From contig JBCDJT010000004.1 in NCBI GenBank assembly GCA_038747545.1, forward strand, positions 1 through 64,000: 64,000 bases of DNA, in the 5' to 3' direction. The position numbers and the translations under genes were made by a program. This document shows, piece by piece, positions 47,820-55,956 of this stretch (within the stretch, counting starts at the first letter, position 1; each line of letters starts with the position of its first letter). The notes beneath the pieces were generated by a model. That model was given only the letters and a program-made list of their open reading frames with translations, searched no databases and was not told the DNA's origin. Source of the DNA: JBCCMF01 sp038747545. Lineage in GTDB: Bacteria; Bacteroidota; Rhodothermia; Rhodothermales; JBCCMF01.

Positions 47820-49514
47820 CTACGAAGACCCACCCGGCAGCTTCTCCAACAAGCTGCGAATCAGTGAGTCGACAGGACCACGACGCGCAGCATTTAGAGC
47901 CTCGGAAGGCGCTTCGACCACGGCGTCTGCCACGATGCGCTTGGCGTCGTGCTCCACATTGTCTGACCATGTCTTGCCCTGCGCGGTCATCGTTTGCTTA
48001 AGTCGGCTACTCCACTTCCCCTTACCCTTCCATTGCTTCCCGACCAGCTTGACCCCGAAGTGTTGCTCGATCTCCGTTCTGTATACCTGCGCGTCGAGCA
48101 TGTCTTCTAGTTCGGCATCCGAGCCACCCGGCGGCGAGGTCACATGAAACTCGGATGGCGTCAGCAGGCCGTCAGCTTGCGCTTTGGTCACGGCCGACCG
48201 GCCAGCGTCATCGTTGTCTAAAAAGCAATGGTACTCGGTGATGGCATTCCTGAGCTCCGAGAGCTTATAGCCGAGCTTTCCGCCACCACCGATCGAATCG
48301 ATCACGAGGGTGTTCTCAGAAAGGGCAGATGCCAGAACCGGCGACTCCTGAGCTAGCACGGCACCTAGTATTCGAACATCAGAGAGGCCCTCCACGACCA
48401 GTACGACCTCGGCGTGCCGCAGATTGTCGGAAGCCCTCACCCCGAGGGCCTCGCGGATCTCGTCAATGCTGGTAGCTGGTTTGGCCAGACTCGCTTCGAC
48501 CAAGATGTTCGAAGCAACATCAACTCTGTCGGCAAAGACCGGCGAGTGTGTGGTAATAACGATCTGGTGCTCCGCGGCCAGGTCACGGAGGACGCCCCGA
48601 AGCCGATGAATTGCGCTGGGATGCAGGTGTGATTCGGGCTCTTCAAGTCCGAGGATCAGATGTCTGCCCTCTGTCGCCGTACCGCGAAGGAGGCCAATCG
48701 CAGCGAGACTCTGTACTCCGTCTCCCTTTCGCCCGAGGCTGGTGGCCGTGCCGTCGTCAACCACCACGTCGATTGAGCGTCGGATAGCCCGATACCGGTC
48801 GTCCTCGTCGAGCCTGACCTTGACCTCTTGGACAGATGGCATGAACCCCTGAAGCGACTCTCTGATCACCTGTCCCAATGAATCTAGCACGGGCTTCTGC
48901 AGCTCCGTGATCTTCGCGATAGCTGCGGCGTAGTCTGGGTCCTTCTCAAGGGCACGTAGGTCTCGGGCTACCATGTCTCGCACCACCGATATGGCGGCTT
49001 CGGCTGTCCTAACGGCCGGGATGTATGTAAAGACCACGCGCCCCCCGATGAACTCGGCGACCTTCTCCCGCTGACTGTTGAGAGCTTTCGAGCCTGGTCC
49101 CTGCTTGATGACCTTGAAGAACGGGTCGGATCTTCCCATTCGGATCTCAACAGGAAGCTCGTCACTGATCTTGCTGCCGACCTCCCTTTGGAAGTCTTCC
49201 TGCTCTGCTTGATCAAGTTTGAAGCGGAGGCGAAAGACGCTTTCCCCATTCGGGGCGGAGTCCTGCAGCGACACAGGGAAGTCACGCTCCCAGTTGTAGC
49301 GGCGGCGACGGAGTGAGGCGCCGCGAATGCGGCCTTTGATTATTCGGACTCGTGCGAGTTGTTCGACTACCTCCATCGCCGCGGACAGCCCAGCGAGGAG
49401 GTTTGACTTGCCCTCATTGTTCTTCCCGATCAGGACGGTCGACGCCGACATCGGCAGGCGATGTGCCTTGATGATGCTTCGGTACTTGCTCGCGGAGAAG
49501 GAAGTCAGCTGCAT
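47820..49514 (-). CDS. OLD-family ATP-dependent endonuclease (ABC ATPase + TOPRIM)
   Basis: A 564-residue protein with an ABC/SMC-type ATPase and a C-terminal TOPRIM nuclease domain. Walker A is GKNNEGKS (residues 30-37), Walker B is LILGLEEPESHLHP (about 288) and the His switch is ITTHSP. TOPRIM carries VVEGLSDVRIL near 373 (acidic E) and FLDNDDAGRSA near 431 (D.D). Such proteins act in phage defence alone (class 1 OLD, P2 Old-like) or with a helicase (Gabija GajA). No helicase follows, so a solitary class 1 system is most likely. About 215 A+T-rich bases upstream hold its promoter. It is module 4, next to the intact gene. Confidence 0.92.
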   Translation of the reverse strand: MQLTSFSASKYRSIIKAHRLPMSASTVLIGKNNEGKSNLLAGLSAAMEVVEQLARVRIIKGRIRGASLRRRRYNWERDFPVSLQDSAPNGESVFRLRFKLDQAEQEDFQREVGSKISDELPVEIRMGRSDPFFKVIKQGPGSKALNSQREKVAEFIGGRVVFTYIPAVRTAEAAISVVRDMVARDLRALEKDPDYAAAIAKITELQKPVLDSLGQVIRESLQGFMPSVQEVKVRLDEDDRYRAIRRSIDVVVDDGTATSLGRKGDGVQSLAAIGLLRGTATEGRHLILGLEEPESHLHPSAIHRLRGVLRDLAAEHQIVITTHSPVFADRVDVASNILVEASLAKPATSIDEIREALGVRASDNLRHAEVVLVVEGLSDVRILGAVLAQESPVLASALSENTLVIDSIGGGGKLGYKLSELRNAITEYHCFLDNDDAGRSAVTKAQADGLLTPSEFHVTSPPGGSDAELEDMLDAQVYRTEIEQHFGVKLVGKQWKGKGKWSSRLKQTMTAQGKTWSDNVEHDAKRIVADAVVEAPSEALNAARRGPVDSLIRSLLEKLPGGSS

Positions 49515-49729
49515 AGGCCCCTTGAGTTTTTCACGTCCTGAAGCACCGCCTAACTAGTATAGATGTATGCAGCGTGCGAATATAACACTACGCTTTGCAC
49601 CTACAAAGTTCAGTCTATCCAGGAGTTTAACCTAGTTGGCTGAATTTAATCAGCATATTTGCAACTTTCCTACAGGGGCCAAAGCTAATGCTGCGAACGG
49701 AATCACCCTGCGGCATGGCGTGTGCGCTC

Positions 49730-50920
49730 TCAGCTCACGGTCTGTGACACGGCGCCCGTCTCGGGGTCTTGCAGGATGCGCTTGAAACTGCCGTCAGGCA
49801 TGAGTTCTTCTTTGATGACCACCTTGCCGTCGTGCATCTCTTTGGGCACCGCGATGCGCTCGGTGGTGCCGCCACGCCAGTCGTCGATCTCGACGGGCTC
49901 CCACTTGCGCGACTTGGCCGAGCGGTAGCACGCGTCGATGATGGCGTTGACGATGTAGCCGTCGTAGAACGTTTCCATGGGCTCTTTGCCGTCGTCGATA
50001 CTGTCGAGCATGTCGGTGAACATGTCGGTGTAGCCGAGGGCGGCTACCTCGTCGCCGACGGGGAAGAGCCAGCCGTTATCGACCTCGACCTTCTCGGCCA
50101 CGTAGCCGCCTTGTCCGCCTTTGGTGAACATCTCGAAGCCGGTGCGCAGCCAGTGGTTGAGCCAGATGGTGCCTTGTGTGCCCGAGACCTCGTCGCGCAG
50201 GTCCATGCCGCCGTGAAACGCCCAGCTCACCTCGAACTGCCCCACCGCGCCGCTCTCAAACTTGACGAGCCCGACGGCGTGGTCCTCAGCTTGGATCGGA
50301 TGCACGAGCGTGTCGGCCCAGCACATGACCTCGACGGGGCGATTGCCTTTGCCGACGAAGTTGCGGATGATCTCGACGCAGTGGCACCCCATGTCGATCA
50401 TGGCGCCGCCGCCTGCCTGGTTGTGGTCCCAGAACCACGCGCTGTGCGGCCCCGGATGCGTCTCGCGCGAGCGCACCCACAGCACATCGCCGATGGCGCC
50501 GTTTTGCACGGAGGCGATGGACTTGAGGGTCTTGGGCGTGTAGCAGAGGTCCTCGAGGTAGCCGTGGAAGACGCCCGCCTTTTCCACCATGTCAAGCATG
50601 CGCTTGGCCTCCTCGGCGGTGCGGCCCAGCGGCTTCGTACACAGGATCGCCTTGCCCGCTTCGGCGCAGAGGCGCACGCATTCCTCGTGGACGATGTTAG
50701 GCAGGCCGATCACGACCACGTCGGTGTCGGGGTGTTCGATGGCGGCTTTGAGGTCGTCGGTGGCGTGGCCGATGTCCCACGTCTTGGCGAACTCGGCGGC
50801 GCGTTCAGCGCGGCGCGAGTAGACCACGGCCACCTCGTCGCGGCTGCGCTTGCCGTGCAGCGTCATCGTGTAAAACATGCCGATCAGCCCGGTGCCGAGC
50901 ATCGTGATTTTATGTCCCAT
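49730..50920 (-). CDS. Gfo/Idh/MocA-family oxidoreductase (target of the module array)
   Basis: A 396-residue NAD(P)-dependent sugar or inositol-type dehydrogenase. The Rossmann domain begins ITMLGTGLIGMFY (G.G..G); CTKPLGRT at about residue 97 supplies the catalytic Lys in the usual [C/E]KP motif; and GGGAMIDMGCHCVEIIRNF near 175 has the active-site Asp and His. The C-terminal beta-sheet domain ends with an extra tail (MHDGKVVIKEELMPDG...TGAVSQTVS), the part duplicated at relics A-D. It diverges from a GntR regulator and starts the carbohydrate locus. The tail at present attached may have been replaced by recombination when module 4 arrived. Confidence 0.94.
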   Translation of the reverse strand: MGHKITMLGTGLIGMFYTMTLHGKRSRDEVAVVYSRRAERAAEFAKTWDIGHATDDLKAAIEHPDTDVVVIGLPNIVHEECVRLCAEAGKAILCTKPLGRTAEEAKRMLDMVEKAGVFHGYLEDLCYTPKTLKSIASVQNGAIGDVLWVRSRETHPGPHSAWFWDHNQAGGGAMIDMGCHCVEIIRNFVGKGNRPVEVMCWADTLVHPIQAEDHAVGLVKFESGAVGQFEVSWAFHGGMDLRDEVSGTQGTIWLNHWLRTGFEMFTKGGQGGYVAEKVEVDNGWLFPVGDEVAALGYTDMFTDMLDSIDDGKEPMETFYDGYIVNAIIDACYRSAKSRKWEPVEIDDWRGGTTERIAVPKEMHDGKVVIKEELMPDGSFKRILQDPETGAVSQTVS

Positions 50921-50980
50921 CGGAAGTGAGGGCGTTGAGTGAAACAGGTATGCAGGCTACACAACGGTAATCGTGCGGCT

Positions 50981-51009
50981 TTGACTTTCGCAAGCGGATG
51001 CGGTATCAT
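50981..51009 (+). promoter_or_regulatory. Sigma-70-like promoter for the GntR gene
   Basis: TTGACT (50981-50986), 17 bases, then TATCAT (51004-51009). This close match to a housekeeping promoter lies in the divergent gap and would start transcription near 51016, at the operator-like repeat. Its position fits the regulator gene that follows on the plus strand. Confidence 0.6.
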
Positions 51010-51015
51010 CGAGTA

Positions 51016-51029
51016 TACATCCGAATGTA
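51016..51029. promoter_or_regulatory. Candidate GntR operator
   Basis: TACAT-CCGA-ATGTA is a perfect five-base inverted repeat, with a further related half-site ATACA just downstream (51035-51039) and GTATAC overlapping its left side. It sits immediately after the predicted -10 box, where binding would block initiation. GntR/HutC regulators bind short GT..AC-type palindromes, so autoregulation and control of the divergent oxidoreductase are plausible. Confidence 0.5.
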
Positions 51030-51119
51030 CGGACATACAACGGCGTCACAATCAAAACCCTCGCTTCTTCTCCCGTCCGCCGGGCTCAGCCGCAGCGCCC
51101 CGAGCCGCTCTACCACCAG

Positions 51120-51812
51120 GTGGAGACGGACGTGCGGCGCCTGATCGACGGCGGCGTGTGGGCGCCGGGGACGACGCTGCCGCCCGAGACGCAGCTCATG
51201 GCCGCCTACGGGGTGAGCCGTCACACCATGCGGATGGCGCTAACGCGCTTGGCCGATGCCGGGCTAATCGACCGCCGCGCTGGCGTAGGCACGGTGGTCT
51301 GCGAGCCGCAGGATGTGCAGGCGTTCTACCTGGACCGCAGCTTCACCCGGCAGATGGCCGACCTCGGCCTGAGCACGCACACCGACGTGCTCGATGCGCA
51401 GATGGGCTGGATCGAAGCCGACGCGTCGGCGCTGGCGGCGTATGCCGGGACGCCCGCGTTTCACCTGACGCGCCTGCGCTACGGCGACGATCAGCCGCTG
51501 GCGCTGCAACGCACCACGCTGCGCGCCGCCTTCTGCCCGCACATCGACCGCTACGACTTCGCCGCGCACTCGCTCTACGCCGTGCTCTCGGCGGAGTACC
51601 ACCTGACCATCGCCACCATCGACCACGCCGTGACGGCCACGACAGCCACCGCCGACCTCGCCACCACGCTCCGTGTGCCCGAGGGCGCGCCGCTGCTCGT
51701 CGTCCGCACCTCGGCGTACCTGCCCGACGACGCGCTCATCGAGCACACCGTCAGCCACTACCGCGCCGACCGCTACGCCTACCGCTGCCGCGCCCGCCTC
51801 AACGATGCCTGA
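51120..51812 (+). CDS. GntR/HutC-family regulator with UTRA domain
   Basis: A 230-residue reading frame with the GntR winged helix (VETDVRRLIDGGVWAPGTTLPPE, then GVSRHTMRMALTRLADAGLIDRR and GVGTVV) and a UTRA-type effector domain to the end (residues 85-230). UTRA domains usually bind sugar phosphates or related acids. The start shown is the only ordinary one (GTG), but the domain normally begins six to ten residues earlier. Upstream codons do encode PEPLYHQ, exactly the expected residues, yet no ATG, GTG, TTG or CTG exists between the in-frame stop (50982-50984) and 51120. An ATC at 51051 or ATA at 51015 are unusual candidates. Confidence 0.85.
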   Translation: METDVRRLIDGGVWAPGTTLPPETQLMAAYGVSRHTMRMALTRLADAGLIDRRAGVGTVVCEPQDVQAFYLDRSFTRQMADLGLSTHTDVLDAQMGWIEADASALAAYAGTPAFHLTRLRYGDDQPLALQRTTLRAAFCPHIDRYDFAAHSLYAVLSAEYHLTIATIDHAVTATTATADLATTLRVPEGAPLLVVRTSAYLPDDALIEHTVSHYRADRYAYRCRARLNDA

Positions 51813-51844
51813 TGTGTTCCACACGATGCGATGCCCTCCAGTTT

Positions 51845-51946
51845 GTCATCCCGAGCGGAGCCGAGGGATCTCCCCCGGCATCGTTGTGCATAGCGACGAA
51901 GTGGGAGATCCCTCGGCTCTGGCCTCTGGTCACCGCTCGGGATGAC
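51845..51946. repeat. 102-bp asymmetric palindromic repeat, copy 2 (inverted)
   Basis: This copy begins GTCATCCCGAGC and ends GCTCGGGATGAC. Here the short arm is on the left and the long arm (with the GACCAGAGGCCAGAG-type insert) on the right, so it is copy 1 (1479-1580) turned round. Both copies are 102 bases. The central part (GGATCTCCC...GGGGGAGATCC) aligns along its whole length. It lies in the 207-bp gap between the GntR gene and the SIS-domain gene. Confidence 0.85.
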
Positions 51947-51975
51947 AAGAATAAAGTGCGCGCCAGACCCTAATC

Positions 51976-52016
51976 TTTGAGACCTGAGACCTTCCGACCT
52001 TCGACCTGAGACCTTA
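51976..52016 (+). repeat. Degenerate GACCT heptad repeat upstream of SIS gene
   Basis: About six units related to GACCTGA / GACCTTC (GAGACCTGAGACCTTCC, then GACCTTCGACCTGAGACC) run up to four bases before the start codon of the SIS-domain gene. Similar tracts stand before the FAD oxidoreductase gene (56904-56953) and around 61821-61868. With this placement it would affect the ribosome-binding region. Confidence 0.6.
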
Positions 52017-52019
52017 ATA

Positions 52020-52793
52020 ATGTCTTCCTCTGCTTCCGCCTACCTCGACGCCGCCACGGCGATCATCGACGACATCCGCACCCACGAACTTGACGCCATC
52101 GACGCCGCCGCCGAGGTGTGTGCCGAGGCCATCGCCCAGCGCGGGCTCGTCCACCTCTTCGGCACGGGCCACTCGCGCATCATGATCGAGGAGATGTTTC
52201 CGCGCCACGGCAGCTACCCGGGCTTCCACCCCATCGTCGAGTTGTCGCTGACCTTCCACAACCCCGTCGTCGGCAGCAATGGACAGCGTCAGGCCATGTT
52301 CTTGGAGCACGTGGAGGGCTTTGCCAGCAAGATCCTGCGCAACTTCGTCATCGCCCCGCCCGACTGCTTCGTGATCGTCTCGAACAGCGGCGTCAACGAG
52401 GTCGTGGTGGAGATGGCGATGGAGGCGAAAGCGCTGGGCTGCACGGTGATCGCGCTCGTCTCGAAGGACCACTGCGCCCGCTCAGCCGCCAAGCACAGCA
52501 GCGGCCAGAAGCTGCCCGATATCGCCGACATCACCCTCGGCAACGGCACGCCCGGCGGCGACGCCCTCGTGGCCATCGACGGCATGGATGAGCCCGTCGG
52601 CCCTGGATCCACGGTAGGCGGCGCGGCGGTGATCAACGCGCTCAAGTGCCAGATCGCGCACAAGCTCGCCGAGCGGGGCGCGGCGCCGATCGTGCTCAGC
52701 AGCGGCCTAGTCATCGGCAGCGAGGCCTCGCAACAACGATTCGACGTGGTCTACGACGACTACCGCGAGCGGATGAAGAAAGTGTACGGCTAA
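52020..52793 (+). CDS. SIS-domain protein (UPF0309-like)
   Basis: A 257-residue sugar-isomerase-fold protein. HLFGTGHSRIMIEEMFPRHG near residue 45 and FVIVSNSGVNEVVVEMA near 120 are the phosphosugar-binding loops of SIS domains, and GTPGGDALVAIDGMDEPVGPGS fits the UPF0309 family. Such proteins often accompany GntR/UTRA regulators and phosphotriesterase-like genes in amino-sugar or sugar-acid loci; a GntR/UTRA gene precedes it here. The substrate is unknown. There is no Shine-Dalgarno, only the heptad repeat before the ATG. Confidence 0.85.
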   Translation: MSSSASAYLDAATAIIDDIRTHELDAIDAAAEVCAEAIAQRGLVHLFGTGHSRIMIEEMFPRHGSYPGFHPIVELSLTFHNPVVGSNGQRQAMFLEHVEGFASKILRNFVIAPPDCFVIVSNSGVNEVVVEMAMEAKALGCTVIALVSKDHCARSAAKHSSGQKLPDIADITLGNGTPGGDALVAIDGMDEPVGPGSTVGGAAVINALKCQIAHKLAERGAAPIVLSSGLVIGSEASQQRFDVVYDDYRERMKKVYG

Positions 52794-52875
52794 ACGCGGC
52801 ACCCCTTTTCGCATGACGCTTTTCAGCCCGCGCTCGTACTTTGGAAGGGATTCCTGATCTTTCGCTCGCGATCCG

Positions 52876-55866
52876 ATGATGTACCGACGATATTCTGCCT
52901 TTCTGCTGCTGTGTGTGCTGGCCGCGCCCGCCTTCGGCCAAACCGCGTATTACGACGACTTGTTGGCTACGCTCCGTCACGGATCGGGCCTAGAAGGCGG
53001 CACCTGGCTGCTCCCGCCCGATGAGCAGCAGGCGCTCGACCACGGGCAGCTCACCAATGTGGAGGTCACCACGCAATCGGTGACAGGCCAGCGGTTCACG
53101 CGCTCGCGCACCTACACGAGTCAGCAGCAAAACAAACCGTGGGAGGCCGCCATCCGCTTCCCCATCACCGCTTCGGTGCAGGCCAACGACGTCGGGTTAC
53201 TCGTGCTATGGCTCCGCACCACGCACGGCGATGCGGGCAACATCGACCTGCTCATCGAGCGCGACGGCGACCCGTACACGAAGTCGTTCAACTTCGCCGC
53301 AGGCCCCAGTGGCGAGTGGCGGCAGTGGCTGGTGCCGTTCGAGTTTGCCGAGGACTACACCGCTCGTGGCGCCCGGGTGCAGATCAACATGGGGCGCGAG
53401 GCACAGAGCCTTGAGATTGGCGGTGTCGCGCTCCTCAACTACCGGAGGGCCTACAGCGTGGACGACCTGCCGTCGCAGCGCTTCGTGGCGCCGTACGACG
53501 GTCAGGACCCAAGCGCACCGTGGCGTGCCGAGGCGGCTGCCCGCATCGAGCAGCACCGCAAGGGCAACCTCACCGTCAGCGTGGTCGATGCCAATGGCGA
53601 ACCCGTCCCAAACGTCACCATACACGCCGAGATGATGCGGCACGCCTATGGCTTCGGCACGGCCGTCGTCGAGAATACACTGCACGCCAGTGGGGCCGAT
53701 GCCGACATGTATCGTGAGAAGCTCAGCAACCTCGCTGGCGATGGGCGCACATTCACCACCTCGGTACTCGAAAACGCGCTCAAGTGGCCCACCTGGGAAG
53801 GTTGGAACCGACGCGCCCGCGTCGCCCAGTCCGTGGAGATGCTCAAGACCTGGGGCATGAGCGTACGCGGGCACAACGTCGTCTGGCCGGGCTACCAGTT
53901 CATGCCGAACGATGTGGAGGGGCTTCGCAACAGCCCAGATGCGCTACTGGCCCGCGTGAACGATCACTTCGAGAGCGTCCTCACCTACCCCGGCATCCAG
54001 GGCGAGATCTTCGAGTGGGATGTCATCAACGAGCCCACGCACGTGCAAGATGTGGAGAACCTACTGCGCGGCACGCCCGGCTACGCAACCGGGCAAGAGG
54101 TCTACGCCGAGTGGTTTACCCTCGCGCAAGAGTTGGAGCCCAACGCGGTGCTCTACATCAACGAGTACAACATCCTGACGGGCGGCGGCAATAACGCCGA
54201 CATTGGGCGGTATCAAGACCTCATCCGCACCATCCTCGACATGGGTGGCCCCATACAGGGCATCGGCGTGCAGGGGCACTTCGGCTCGGTGCCCACCCCG
54301 CCCGAGCGCATCTACGAGATCCTCGACGAGTTCGCCACCCTCTTCCCCGAGCAGCGCCTCAGCCTCACCGAGTACGACGCCGTCGGGATGCCCGAAGACA
54401 TGGCCGCCGACTACATCCGAGACGTGCTCACCATGTTCTTCAGCCACCCGCAGACCGACAACTTCCTGATGTGGGGCTTCTGGGATGGCCACCACTGGCT
54501 GGGCGAAGCGCCCATCTTCAGCCACGACTGGCGCCTCAAACCCTCGGGCGCCCAGTTCATCGACCTCGTCTTCAACCAATGGTGGACCGACGAAGCTGTA
54601 TCTGCACCCAGCGGAACAGCCACCGTGCGTGGGTTCAAAGGTGACTACCTACTCTACATCACTGCCGAAGGCTTCGAGGGCATAACCGTAGGCGCCGCTA
54701 TTGACGATGAGGATGGTTTCACAATCACGCTCCCAGCTGCTGGGACTCAGGTGCCTACGGCACCCAGAGACTTCAATGGGGACCACAAAGATGGCACTGT
54801 CAATTTATCCTGGCTCGACCAGTCAGGTGGTGAAACGGGCTTCGTCATCGAACGCGCGCACTTAGCTGATGGAAGCCACACGCTCAGTGACTATATCGAG
54901 ATCGCACGGGTTGGGGCGAACGTAACAGAGTTCACGGACACGCTTGACGACTATGGCGTCTACTTTTACCGTGTTTATGCCTTCAACGGCATCGGTAACT
55001 CTATCATAGCGCGGTCTACCATGGTGACGTGGACAAATGTGACGGGCGGCGTCAGCTACCAAAGCGGCGGCGCGCCCTGGGCCGTGAGCGCCAGTGGGCT
55101 CGTCCGCATCGAGGCCGAGGACTACAACATTGGCTTTGACGGCATCGCCTACCAAGACCAAGACCCCGACAACACGGGCGGCGTCTACCGCACCGACGGC
55201 GTGGACCTCGAAGCCACTGACGACGAAGGTGGCGGCTTCCAGGTCACCGACATCCGCGCCGACGAGTGGCTGCAGTACACCATCGACGTGCCCGAGGCCG
55301 GGCCGTACCTGCTGCGCTTCCGCACCACGCGGCGCCTGCGCAACGACGGCACGCTGCAGGCCTCTGCAGGAGCTACGACGGATGCACTCGCTGCCGTGAC
55401 GGCGCCCATCGGCATCGCCTCCTCGCGCGGGCGGTGGATTACGACCGAGGTGGAAGCCAACTTGGAGGCCGGCGTGCAGGTGCTGCGGCTCGACTTTGGC
55501 GAAGGGGGCTATGCCCTCAACTGGCTGGAGATCGGCCCGCCGGGCAGCAGCGTCGCCACGGAAGACGCGGATTTGCCGGGCCAGATCACGCTGGCGGGCA
55601 ACTACCCCAACCCGTTCAACCCAACGACCACAATCCGCTACGCGCTGCCCGCCACCAGCCAGGTCAGCCTGCGCGTGTTCGATGTGCTGGGCCGTCAGGT
55701 CGCCCTCGTGCACGACGGCGTGCAAGCGGCCGGGTGGCACAGCGCCGTCTTTGCCAGCGCCGCCGACCTCGCCAGCGGCCTCTACCTCTACCGCCTCGAT
55801 GTCACCGCGCTCGACGGCTCCACCACCCTCGCCTCGCGCACGGGTACCATGACCCTCGCCAAATAA
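52876..55866 (+). CDS. Secreted GH10 endo-xylanase with FN3, CBM6-like and T9SS-type domains
   Basis: A 996-residue enzyme with signal peptide (FLLLCVLAAPAFGQ). Residues 25-190 form a jelly-roll-like carbohydrate-binding region. Residues 200-570 are the GH10 barrel: VRGHNVVWPG, acid/base Glu386 in WDVINEP, nucleophile Glu499 in LSLTEYD, and MWGFWDGHHWL. A fibronectin-III domain follows (about 635-720), then a CBM6-like domain (RIEAEDYN near 755 to about 895). The end is a type IX-like sorting domain (NYPNPFNPTTTIRYALP). It cleaves xylan outside the cell. The FN3 stretch is noticeably A+T-richer than the rest. It is the only secreted glycoside hydrolase in this locus. Confidence 0.95.
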   Translation: MMYRRYSAFLLLCVLAAPAFGQTAYYDDLLATLRHGSGLEGGTWLLPPDEQQALDHGQLTNVEVTTQSVTGQRFTRSRTYTSQQQNKPWEAAIRFPITASVQANDVGLLVLWLRTTHGDAGNIDLLIERDGDPYTKSFNFAAGPSGEWRQWLVPFEFAEDYTARGARVQINMGREAQSLEIGGVALLNYRRAYSVDDLPSQRFVAPYDGQDPSAPWRAEAAARIEQHRKGNLTVSVVDANGEPVPNVTIHAEMMRHAYGFGTAVVENTLHASGADADMYREKLSNLAGDGRTFTTSVLENALKWPTWEGWNRRARVAQSVEMLKTWGMSVRGHNVVWPGYQFMPNDVEGLRNSPDALLARVNDHFESVLTYPGIQGEIFEWDVINEPTHVQDVENLLRGTPGYATGQEVYAEWFTLAQELEPNAVLYINEYNILTGGGNNADIGRYQDLIRTILDMGGPIQGIGVQGHFGSVPTPPERIYEILDEFATLFPEQRLSLTEYDAVGMPEDMAADYIRDVLTMFFSHPQTDNFLMWGFWDGHHWLGEAPIFSHDWRLKPSGAQFIDLVFNQWWTDEAVSAPSGTATVRGFKGDYLLYITAEGFEGITVGAAIDDEDGFTITLPAAGTQVPTAPRDFNGDHKDGTVNLSWLDQSGGETGFVIERAHLADGSHTLSDYIEIARVGANVTEFTDTLDDYGVYFYRVYAFNGIGNSIIARSTMVTWTNVTGGVSYQSGGAPWAVSASGLVRIEAEDYNIGFDGIAYQDQDPDNTGGVYRTDGVDLEATDDEGGGFQVTDIRADEWLQYTIDVPEAGPYLLRFRTTRRLRNDGTLQASAGATTDALAAVTAPIGIASSRGRWITTEVEANLEAGVQVLRLDFGEGGYALNWLEIGPPGSSVATEDADLPGQITLAGNYPNPFNPTTTIRYALPATSQVSLRVFDVLGRQVALVHDGVQAAGWHSAVFASAADLASGLYLYRLDVTALDGSTTLASRTGTMTLAK

Positions 55867-55932
55867 AGGACCTCCCTTGTTCTTGTTCGACACGCCCTTG
55901 ACACTTTTTCTTGAGCATGATTGTGCAATCCC

Positions 55933-55953
55933 TGGGGCATCCGTTATGCCCCA
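55933..55953 (+). terminator. Hairpin after xylanase gene
   Basis: TGGGGCAT-CCGTT-ATGCCCCA is a perfect eight-base stem with a five-base loop, 66 bases after the xylanase stop. No T-run follows, so termination would need help; the position supports a 3'-end role. Confidence 0.45.
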
Positions 55954-55956
55954 AAG

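Noticed and set aside
47820..49514. Gabija (GajA) assignment
   Set aside because: The ATPase-TOPRIM layout fits, but no UvrD-like GajB lies beside it; the neighbours are a relic and the oxidoreductase.
43666..49730. Integron cassette array or CRISPR-like array
   Set aside because: There is no integron integrase, no short attC-like hairpin repeats and no regular spacer length. The repeats are pieces of one protein-coding gene of different lengths.
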